Of a DNA stretch of 64,000 nucleotides, positions 55,601 to 64,000 are shown piece by piece. The notes below the pieces were generated by a model. It was not told where the DNA came from. It made no database searches and worked only from the letters and a program-made list of their open reading frames with translations. How positions within the stretch are numbered: position 1 is the stretch's first letter; each line of letters starts with the position of its first letter. The DNA comes from Aegilops tauschii subsp. strangulata (lineage: Eukaryota > Streptophyta > Magnoliopsida > Poales > Poaceae): contig NC_053037.3 in NCBI RefSeq assembly GCF_002575655.3, positions 254,791,135-254,855,134 of the forward strand, in the 5' to 3' direction. The translations under genes and the position numbers were made by a program.

Positions 55601-57717
55601 GTTTCTTTAGGCGTTTTGTGAGAGATTTTAGCACCATTGCTGCACCTCTCAACGAGCTTACAAAGAAGGATGTGCCTTTTGTTTGGGGTACCGCACAAGA
55701 AGAAGCCTTCACGGTATTGAAAGATAAGTTGACACATGCTCCTTTACTCCAACTTCCTGATTTTAATAAGACTTTTGAGCTTGAATGTGATGCTAGTGGC
55801 ATTGGATTAGGAGGTGTGTTATTACAAGATGGCAAACCTGTTGCATACTTTTCTGAAAAATTGAGTGGGCCTAGTCTGAATTATTCTACTTATGATAAAG
55901 AACTATATGCTCTTGTTCGGACTTTAGAAACATGGCAACATTATTTATGGCCCAAAGAATTTGTTATACATTCTGATCATGAATCTTTGAAACATATTAA
56001 AAGTCAAGCTAAACTGAATCGTAGACATGCTAAATGGGTTGAATTCATTGAAACTTTCCCTTATGTCATTAAACACAAGAAGGGTAAAGAAAATGTTATT
56101 GCTGATGCATTGTCTCGTCGCTATACTATGCTTTCACAACTTGACTTCAAAATATTTGGTTTGGAGACCATCAAAGATCAATATGTGCATGATGCTGATT
56201 TTAAAGATGTATTGCAGAATTGTAAAGAAGGAAGAACCTGGAACAAGTTTGTCGTTAATGATGGATTTGTGTTTCGTGCTAACAAGCTATGCATTCCAGC
56301 TAGCTCTCTTCGTCTTTTGTTGTTGCAGGAGGCGCATGGAGGAGGATTAATGGGACACTTTGGCGTGAAGAAGACAGAGGACGTACTTGCTACACATTTC
56401 TTTTGGCCAAAGATGAGACGGGATGTTGAGCGTTTTGTTGCTCGCTGCACTACATGTCAAAAAGCTAAGTCACGACTCAATCCTCATGGTTTATATATGC
56501 CTTTGCCTGTACCTAGTGTTCCTTGGGAGGAAATATCTATGGACTTTGTTTTAGGTTTACCTCGAACAAAGAAGGGGAGGGATAGCATATTTGTTGTCGT
56601 GGATAGATTCTTGAAAATGGCACACTTTATACTATGTCATAAAATCGATGATGCTGTTAATGTTGCTGATTTGTTCTTTCGTGAAATTATTCGCTTGCAT
56701 GGTGTGCCAAATACTATTGTTTCCGATCGTGATACTAAATTTCTTAGCCACTTTTGGAGATGTTTATGGGCTAAGTTGGGGACTAAACTGCTTTTTAGTA
56801 CTACTTGTCACCCCCAAACTGATGGACAAACTGAAGTAGTCAATAGAACATTGTCTACTATGCTTAGGGCTGTTTTGAAGAATAATAAGAAAATGTGGGA
56901 AGAATGCTTGCCTCATATTGAGTTTGCTTATAATCGTTCATTGCATTCTACTACTAAGATGTGCCCTTTTGAAATTGTGTATGGTTTCCTACCTCGTGCA
57001 CCTATTGATTTGTTGCCTCTTCCATCTTCGGAGAAGGTTAATTTTGATGCTAAACAACGTGCTGAATTGATCTTAAAAATGCATGAGTTAACTAAGGAAA
57101 ACATTGAGCGTATGAATGCTAAATATAAACTTGCTGGAGATAAGGGTAGAAAACATGTTGTGTTTGCACCTGGAGATCTTGTTTGGTTACATTTGCGTAA
57201 GGATAGATTTCCTGATTTGCGCAAATCAAAGCTAATGCCACGTGCTGATGGTCCTTTTAAGGTGTTAGAGAAAATAAATGATAATGCATATAAACTTGAG
57301 CTGCCTGCAGATTTTGGGGTTAGTCCCACTTTTAACATTGTAGATTTGAAGCCTTATTTGGGTGAGGAAGATGAGCTTCCGTCGAGGACGACTTCATTTC
57401 AAGAAGGGGAGGATGATGAGGACATCCATACCATTGTTACACCCACAGGCCCTGCTGCTATACATACTGGACCAATTACTAGAGCTCGCGCACGCCAATT
57501 AAATTACCAGGTACTTTCGTTTCTTGGTAATGATTCTAATGTTCATGAGAATATGATGCTGCCTAAATTGGATACATTTGTTTTGCTTACAAATGAAGGG
57601 CCTAGCTTTGAGAAGGATGAACATTGGAGCAAGAACAAGCATGGAGATGATGGCATGCGCATGGGGAACAAGAACGGAGTTACAAGTGATGATTTCAGGA
57701 CGTTGAAGCCACCATAA
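52603..57717 (+). pseudogene. F gag-pol polyprotein with a nonsense codon in gag
   Basis: Colinear with the B protein except for a 9-bp in-frame loss near 53198 (DIYQLE instead of DIYLTWELE) and a TGA at 53335-53337 that replaces the Trp codon of PATWA. Downstream the frame is open from 53338 to 57717 with zinc knuckle, protease DGG, RT YFDD, RNase H, HHCC finger, D,D,E core and the LTR-encoded tail. Some residues differ from the other copies (HQIRKKLG in [12 protein letters not shown] in integrase). One codon separates it from a full-length frame. Confidence 0.92.
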
Positions 57718-58330
57718 TGCGTGCATGAAGCCTTGGACGAAATATACAAGATGCTACTTCATAACTTTCGTCCAGAGGCTATTCTAGGTGCTGCGTCACC
57801 TTATTATTGGGCCATGCCCATGTAATTTCGAAATACATAAGTATAGGCTGTTTTTAGAGTCCGTATGTGTGGGGAAACAAGAGATAGGGTTGGTTTCGGA
57901 CCCCTTCCTCAAGGGCCACGAAATTCCCCCCTCTTCCTCCATATATACAGCCCTTAGGGCGTCGTTTAGACTTTGGGTTTTGTTTAGATTAAAAGTTCGC
58001 CATAGCTGCAACTTCCCGTACTTCGTTTGTGTTCAGCGACCAGACAAAGGCGTCACATAACTCCACCTTGATCAATAAAGCTTTCATCTTATATTCGCAA
58101 TATCCAGATTGCAATCTCAGTTTCTTGCTTGTTCTTCGTTTGCTCGCAGGAAACAGACCCTCGTGGTCAGGTTGATCGTGCTCCGGCGTGGTCGATAACC
58201 TCTCGGAGTTGGTTTAGCGATTGCTAAGGCGCGGCGTCCTCGCACGTTCGTAGTCGGATCGTCAAAGTCGACTTCCACCAAAGCGATATCCATCATCTCA
58301 TCGAAAGACGGGACACCTTTGCCTCTATCA
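57414..58330 (+). repeat. F 3' LTR
   Basis: 917 bp; encodes the polyprotein end (stop at 57715-57717). Private changes include GGCCATGCCC and CTTCCCGTAC. Confidence 0.93.
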
Positions 58331-58335
58331 AGCAG

Positions 58336-58386
58336 CCTTACAGCTGGACCCCGGCAGACTTCCTCGCTGGTCTGCAGCTCCGTTAG
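58336..58386 (+). pseudogene. B3-domain-like gene fragment, part 3 (C-terminus)
   Basis: Removing F and one AGCAG copy joins RLLQQ to PYSWTPADFLAGLQLR and a stop at 58384-58386, in the same frame as part 2. This supports one original coding sequence now in three pieces. Confidence 0.55.
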
Positions 58387-59096
58387 CCCTGCCGCGTCCT
58401 GCTGGCCCTGGTGGTGTCGGTTGACAGGTCACCTCTGCCGATCTCTTCATCATCGCCTTTGTCTATGCCCTCCCGCCCTCGCCGGGCTACCTCTCCTGGA
58501 GCCTGACAGGTTCAGGCTGGGCTTCTGCTTAGGCACTTCTTTTGCCCTCTTCACCTCCTGCTGTAGTGCCTAGGAGGAGAGGGACAAGAAAGGGCATCAC
58601 GGGGCACTTATACTTTTTTAATCTTAAATCTGTAGGCACTTGCCAAATTTTAGTTCAAATTATGTAATCTCTTGAATCCACGTTTGTGTCCTGTAAGGTC
58701 AGTACTTGTTTGATGAGCATATTAATGAAAAAGATAAACCTTGTCGGGGACTTGTGCATGTAATATGTCCATGCAGGGGCGGAACGCCTCTATAATCTTA
58801 AGTAAACAAGTTTTCCCCGGCAGGCTACCCTTCCGGTACAATCAGTTTTGTTGTCGTGGATTCAGGCCTATCGGGCACAAATCATGAAGAGGGACCAGCC
58901 CCCCACCAATATTTTTTCACCAAAGGCCACTGCGACCATCCTGATCGAAGCAACGTTCGAGTAAAGGGATGGGAGCACCTAAGTTTCAAAAAGCGGCGAG
59001 GTTTTCTTATGCACAAGTCATTACTTACAGAACAGGTATGGATAAGAGAAAGAACTTATCTGTTTGGCTTGCCGGAGATCGCAGTGTAGGCTCATC
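58387..59096 (+). other. Sequence downstream of the B3-like gene, probable 3' UTR and flank
   Basis: GC-rich at first and AT-rich from 58600. AATGAAAAAGATAAACC near 58723 resembles a plant near-upstream poly(A) element. A 77-codon ORF at 58856-59089 has no recognisable feature. G is inserted at 59096/59097; the preceding five bases are TCATC. Confidence 0.45.
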
Positions 59097-60014
59097 TGAT
59101 GAGGACATCAATACAATTATTACACCCACAGTCCCTGCTGCTATACATACTGGACCAATTACTAGAGCTCGCGCACGCCAATTAAATTACCAGGTACTTT
59201 CGTTTCTTGCTAATGATTCTAATGTTCATGAGAATATGATGCTGCCTAAATTGGATACATTTGTTTTGCTTACAAATGAAGGGCCTAGCTTTGAGAAGGA
59301 TGAACATTGGAGCAAGAACAAGCATGGAGATGATGGCATGCGCATGGGGAACAAGAACGGAGTTACAAGTGATGATTTCAGGACGTTGAAGCCACCATAA
59401 TGCGTGCATGAAGCCTTGGACGAAATATACAAGATGCTACTTCATAACTTTCGTCCAGAGGCTATTCTAGGTGCTGCGTCACCTTATTATTGGGCCAGGC
59501 CCATGTAATTTCGAAATACATAAGTATAGGCTGTTTTTAGAGTCCGTATGTGTGGGGAAACAAGAGATAGGGTTGGTTTCGGACCCCTTCCTAAAGGGCC
59601 ACGAAATTCCCCCCCTCTTCCTCCATATATACAGCCCTTAGGGCGTCGTTTAGACTTTGGGTTTTGTTTAGATTAAAAGTTCGCCATAGCTGCAACTTCG
59701 CGTACTTCGTTTGTGTTCAGCGACCAGACAAAGGCGTCACAGAACCCCACCTTGATCAATAAAGCTTTCATCTTATATTCGCAATATCCAGATTGCAATC
59801 TCAGTTTCTTGCCTGTTCTTCGTTTGCTCGCAGGAAACAGACCCTCGTGGTCAGGTTGATCGTGCTCCGGCGTGGTCGATAACCTCTCGGAGTTGGTTTA
59901 GCGATTGCTAAGGCGCGACGTCCTCGCACGTTCGTAGTCGGATCGTCAAAGTCGACTTCCATCAAAGCGATATTCATCATCTCATCGAAAGACGGGACAC
60001 CTTTGCCTCTATCA
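59097..60014 (+). repeat. G 5' LTR
   Basis: 918 bp, TATA-like at 59625, AATAAA at 59758-59763. One extra C in the CCCCCC run relative to the 917-bp LTRs. Confidence 0.92.
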
Positions 60015-61252
60015 AGTGGTATCAGATTTCCAGGTTGCTCGGTGAGATTTTACAGTTTTTCGTAGTTTAGATCGAGTCTGTTCTTCATACCTACAGTCCA
60101 CGAAAAAGCCACAAAAAAAAATTAGGGTTAGTTCATCATATCCGAACCAATCTGAGCCTTTGCATAATCTTTTGAGGGTTTTTGCTTTGTTGAATTTGCG
60201 GTTGCATCGTCGTGTCAAGTTGCTGGTCTTAGAGTCTAGTCTTTTAGAGTTTCGAGTTCTGGTCATAAGTTGTCACGCCGCCGCCGCACCATCATCATCG
60301 CCTTGCCATCTACCACCATTGATCATCCGCCACCGCTCTGAATCCGTATCCATATAGCACCACCGATCCGTATCCATATACCACTACCGCTACCATATAC
60401 CACCACCGCTGCCATATCCTACCGCCATATATCCACCACCAATCCGAGTTCTTTTCATATTCGGTTGGTTTTAGCGATCCATATATTTTCCGTTTCGTGT
60501 TTCCTTGCCTGAGTAGGTCTCGAGAAAAAAAAAAGAGTCTGGAGACCCCCGGGCAGTTTTTAGGCCAAAATTTCGGCAACCAAAAATATTTTTTCCCTAT
60601 CCTATTTTTAGGCCCCGGGTAGTGTTTTGAGACACTCGCCATCATAGTGATTTTTTGTCGCACTTTTTCGTCGTCGCTGCCCTGATTTCCGAAAAAAAAA
60701 ATAGTCAAAAAATTTTGTGCCCATCCTGTCAGTTTGACCTGGGAAGAGTTTTGAGACACTCGCCATTATAGTGATTTTTTCGCAAAAAAAAAAAAGGAGG
60801 AGCGCAAAAAAAAAAAAGAGCGCAAAAAAAAAAAAGTGCGAAAAAAAAATTCCTGAGTGTGCTTTTCCCTTGTTTACGTGCAGCGCCGTGATTTTGTTAG
60901 TGTTCTAGGCTCGCGTCTCTAGCACGGTCTAGCCTAGGACCAGCACAGTACCGTCGTTGAGCGTTTATTCAACTTTGCATCTCTGAATTGATTATTGCTT
61001 ACCATTTTGCTACCATATTATAAGCCTTCCCAGCTCCACATAAGTCTACATCGTGCGTTTGACTCTCCCTGGTAATCGCTATATCCAAGCTTTGAGAGTT
61101 TTTGACTACAACGGTTGCCGATCACCACCTGCTGCTGGGTAAGAACTGGTAAGAATTTGAGATTCGCTTGAAGGTTTTGTGACACACCACCATCCCACCA
61201 CTTCTAGTAGTCTGCAGGATCATATTCTTTTGTGTTTCTATTGCTGCTAACC
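60015..61252 (+). other. G 5' leader
   Basis: Primer-binding site at 60017, two minisatellite units near 60340-60390, duplicated TTTTGAGACACTCGCCAT motif (60626 and 60750), long A-runs at 60780-60850. No gene. Confidence 0.65.
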
Positions 61253-64000
61253 ATGGCAGGTTCACAAGCCGATGAGACTGATTGGGCGAACATGACGAAC
61301 AAGGAGTTGCATGATAAATTTCAGCAAATGATGAGTGGCCAGGTGGGAGATGTGCTAAACAGATTTGAAGAGGCTATGGAGAAGATAGATGCCGTGGAGA
61401 AGTCGTTTGAGACAAAGCTGGATAACAAGTTTACTGAATTACTAAAGCGTCTTCCCCAACCACCACCGGCTGCACATGTCGCACCTCTACAACAACAACA
61501 ACCACATCTCCAACGCCGCCTTCCAAATCAAGTGGGACGGGCACAGCGCGTTCCAATTGAGATTGGTCAAAATTCGGGTGCTGCTGTCCCTACTGTTGAT
61601 GCTTCTTTGGCTCCTGCTCCTGCGGCGGCTGAGGAGGATGACGATTATGCGGGCGATTATGAGGATGAGGTTGATCAAAATCAGAACTACGTGCAGCCAC
61701 CAGCACCACCACCAGCAGGTCGACCTCAGGTATATATTCGCAACGGTAGGCCGGCACCACCACCTCAGGTACGAGATCATGACCATCTCCCTAAACTGAA
61801 ATTGAATATTCCACCATTTGAGGGTAGATATGTTCCTGATATATATCTTACTTGGGAGTTAGAAACTGAACAACGATTTACATGTTTACAATATCCTGAG
61901 GAGAGACGTGTTCCTGCTGCTGTTTGTGCTTTCACTAGCTTTGCATGTGTTTGGTGGTCTGAACATTGTAGATTATATCCTGTTCCAGCTACTTGGGCTG
62001 CTTTGAAAACTGCTATGCGTACTCGTTGGGTTCCACCATATTATCAACGTGAATTACTTCAAAAATTGCAGCGTTTAAGACAAGGAAAAAATTCTGTAGA
62101 AGAATATTATCAGGAATTACAAACTGGCATGATTAGATGTGGTATTGTTGAGGAGAATGAAGCTATGCTTGCACGTTTTATGGGTGGATTAAATAAAGAG
62201 ATTCAGACCATTCTAGAGTATAAGGATTATAATAATATCACTCGTTTATTCCATCTTGCTTGTAAAGCTGAACGTGAAGTGCAGGATCGACAGCCATTGG
62301 CGCGAACTAACTTTTCTGCAGGTCGACCTTCATCATGGACACCGCGTGCATCTTCTACTTCCACTTCACCATCACCTCCATCAGGTGCCACCTCCAGCCG
62401 TGATACAAGAAAGCAGGCACAACCACCACTCTCTGCCAAGAGCACACCTGCCGGGCCTGTGCAGAGCTCTTCTTCTTCCATGGCATCGACAGGGCACACA
62501 AGTGATATTATTTGTCGTCGTTGTAAGGGAAGAGGACATTTTGCGAGAGAATGCAAATCTCAGCGTGTCATGATTGCTACTGAGGATGGTGGGTATGAGT
62601 CCGCTAGTGACTATGATGAGGAGACTTTGGCTCTTATTACACGTGAAGAACATGGTGGAGATGATTCTGAAAATGAGACGCAATACATGGCTCCTGAAGA
62701 CGCTGACAGGTATGAATGTTTAGTTGCTCAACGTGTTTTGAGTGTGCAGGTCACACAAGCAGAGCAAAATCAGAGGCATAATTTGTTCCATACAAAGGGA
62801 GTTGTGAAGGAACGTTCTGTTCGCGTCATCATAGATGGAGGGAGCTGTAACAACTTGGCTAGCATGGAGATGGTGGAGAAGCTATCTCTCACCACAAGAC
62901 CACATCCACATCCTTACTACATCCAATGGTTCAACAACAGCGGCAAGGTTAAGGTAACACGTACTGTTCGTGTGCATTTTAGTATCTCTACATATGCTGA
63001 TTATGTTGATTGTGATGTGGTACCCATGCAAGCATGTTCCTTATTACTAGGTAGACCATGGCAATTTGATAAAAATTCTGTACACCATGGTAGAAACAAT
63101 CAGTATACTCTTGTTCATAAGGATAAAAATATTACTTTGCTTCCTATGACTCCTGATTCCATTTTGAAAGATGACATTAATAGAGCTAATAAAGCAAAAC
63201 AGGAGAAAAATAAGAGTGAAAATCAGATTGTGGCAAAGGAATTTGAGCAACAAATGAAACCTAATAATAAACCATCTAGTGTTGTTTCTGAAATTAAATT
63301 GAAAAGTGCATGTTTACTTGCCACAAAATCTGATATTGATGAACTAGATTTCAGCAAATCTGTTTGCTATGCTTTTGTGTGCAAAGAGGCATTATTTTCA
63401 TTCGAGGACGTGCCTTCCTCTTTGCCCCCTGCTGTCACTCACATTTTGCAGGAGTTCGCTGACGTCTTCCCACAAGACGTGCCACCGGGATTACCACCTA
63501 TTCGAGGGATTGAGCATCAAATTGACTTAATTCCCGGTGCATCGCTACCCAACCGTGCACCATACCGTACCAATCCAGAGGAGACGAAGGAGATTATGCG
63601 TCAAGTACAGGAGCTGCTCGACAAAGGTTATATACGCGAATCTCTTAGTCCTTGTGCTGTTCCTATTATACTCGTGCCTAAAAAGGATGGTACGTCGCGT
63701 ATGTGTGTTGATTGTAGAGGCATTAATAATATTACTATTCGTTATCGTCATCCTATTCCTAGGCTCGATGATATGCTTGATGAATTGAGTGGCTCTACAA
63801 TATTCTCCAAAGTTGATTTGCGTAGTGGATACCATCAAATTCGTATGAAATTGGGAGATGAATGGAAAACTGCATTTAAAACTAAGTTTGGTTTATATGA
63901 GTGGTTAGTCATGCCTTTTGGGTTAACTAATGCACCTAGTACTTTCATGAGACTAATGAACGAAGTTTTACGTGCTTTCATTGGACGATTTGTGGTGGTC
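61253..64000 (+). CDS. G gag-pol polyprotein (partial, open to the window end)
   Basis: From the ATG at 61253 the frame stays open for 916 codons with exactly the same length as the matching part of B, so there is no net indel. Zinc knuckle near 62510-62550, protease IIDGG near 62830, RT up to RFVVV just before the YFDD motif. The gag-start block, Pro/Gln-rich linker and capsid-like domain are as in B. Whether the rest is intact cannot be seen. Confidence 0.9.
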   Translation, partial: MAGSQADETDWANMTNKELHDKFQQMMSGQVGDVLNRFEEAMEKIDAVEKSFETKLDNKFTELLKRLPQPPPAAHVAPLQQQQPHLQRRLPNQVGRAQRVPIEIGQNSGAAVPTVDASLAPAPAAAEEDDDYAGDYEDEVDQNQNYVQPPAPPPAGRPQVYIRNGRPAPPPQVRDHDHLPKLKLNIPPFEGRYVPDIYLTWELETEQRFTCLQYPEERRVPAAVCAFTSFACVWWSEHCRLYPVPATWAALKTAMRTRWVPPYYQRELLQKLQRLRQGKNSVEEYYQELQTGMIRCGIVEENEAMLARFMGGLNKEIQTILEYKDYNNITRLFHLACKAEREVQDRQPLARTNFSAGRPSSWTPRASSTSTSPSPPSGATSSRDTRKQAQPPLSAKSTPAGPVQSSSSSMASTGHTSDIICRRCKGRGHFARECKSQRVMIATEDGGYESASDYDEETLALITREEHGGDDSENETQYMAPEDADRYECLVAQRVLSVQVTQAEQNQRHNLFHTKGVVKERSVRVIIDGGSCNNLASMEMVEKLSLTTRPHPHPYYIQWFNNSGKVKVTRTVRVHFSISTYADYVDCDVVPMQACSLLLGRPWQFDKNSVHHGRNNQYTLVHKDKNITLLPMTPDSILKDDINRANKAKQEKNKSENQIVAKEFEQQMKPNNKPSSVVSEIKLKSACLLATKSDIDELDFSKSVCYAFVCKEALFSFEDVPSSLPPAVTHILQEFADVFPQDVPPGLPPIRGIEHQIDLIPGASLPNRAPYRTNPEETKEIMRQVQELLDKGYIRESLSPCAVPIILVPKKDGTSRMCVDCRGINNITIRYRHPIPRLDDMLDELSGSTIFSKVDLRSGYHQIRMKLGDEWKTAFKTKFGLYEWLVMPFGLTNAPSTFMRLMNEVLRAFIGRFVVV

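Larger units (their letters stand above)
50477..58330 (+). mobile_element. Family-B gypsy copy F (full length, one nonsense codon)
   Basis: 7854 bp, TSD AGCAG (50472-50476 and 58331-58335). LTRs are 917 bp each with about eight differences by eye. All domains are present. Inactivated or attenuated by one premature stop in gag. Confidence 0.94.
59097..64000 (+). mobile_element. Family-B gypsy copy G, cut by the window end
   Basis: 5' LTR 59097-60014 (918 bp), leader, and an open gag-pol frame to the window edge in RT. Shares the private changes of copy C (LTR start ACATCAATACAATTATTAC, CTTGCTAATG, WANM, GPVQSS, AVTHIL), so it represents the same subfamily without C's frameshift. Confidence 0.92.

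Noticed and set aside
57499..57749. 68- and 75-residue antisense ORFs in every family-B LTR
   Set aside because: They are the reverse frames of the LTR-encoded polyprotein tail. Conservation is explained by the sense frame.
1..64000. rRNA, tRNA or known small RNA genes
   Set aside because: No cloverleaf or rRNA core sequence was recognised on either strand; the only tRNA-related sequences are primer-binding sites.

Overview
The window looks like intergenic DNA from a large-genome grass, most likely Triticeae or a close relative. This is inferred from the content: nested Ty3/gypsy LTR retrotransposons with about 0.9-1.05 kb LTRs, a Helitron carrying a replication protein A (RPA)-like gene, intron signals, TATA boxes and AATAAA signals, and no bacterial features. 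I see no intact ordinary host gene. The only host-gene-like remnant is a plant B3-domain-like gene cut into pieces by insertions.

Target-site duplications (TSDs) let most of the nesting be read out. The base layer is the B3-like gene fragment (34970-35233, resuming at 50229-50476 and 58336-58386). A gypsy element (called H, minus strand) ends at 34969. It runs left through 31084 and resumes at 9241-8266. A Helitron (minus strand, 1 to about 8.2 kb) abuts or interrupts it on the left. Inside H sits element A (9242-31083, TSD CTCAC), which is a tandem LTR-int-LTR-int-LTR-int-LTR array. Inside the second internal region of A lie two copies of one gypsy family in opposite orientations: C (12221-19235, minus, TSD AAATT) and B (19321-27037, plus, TSD TTCCT). 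They leave only 80 bp of A between their duplications. The fourth LTR of A carries a 1430-bp insert X (28803-30232, 8-bp TSD). To the right, gypsy element D (35234-50223, TSD CTTAG) contains family-B copy E (37001-43194, TSD CTTCC). Family-B copies F (50477-58330, TSD AGCAG) and G (from 59097, cut by the window end) follow.

Family B (B, C, E, F, G) encodes one gag-protease-RT-RNaseH-integrase polyprotein whose reading frame runs through the polypurine tract and about 100 codons into the 3' LTR. Only B has a complete uninterrupted polyprotein. G is open to the window edge. F has a nonsense codon. C has a frameshift and an in-frame loss of the integrase core. E has an in-frame loss from the RT active site through the integrase core. 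D is an older autonomous relative with many stops and frameshifts. H has a related gag start followed by a long non-enzymatic ORF. A is a very small element (internal region 648 bp) encoding only a protease-like domain whose active-site motif has been replaced.

The most interesting observations are the complete tandem array with a single TSD pair, the roughly 7-kb inverted pair C/B with a short spacer, two independent in-frame deletions that keep the LTR-encoded tail, short GC-rich palindrome clusters at matching positions but with different sequence in D and H, and the truncated protease-like protein of A. I found nothing that I can defend as a wholly new cellular system. All family assignments come from motif recognition by eye.
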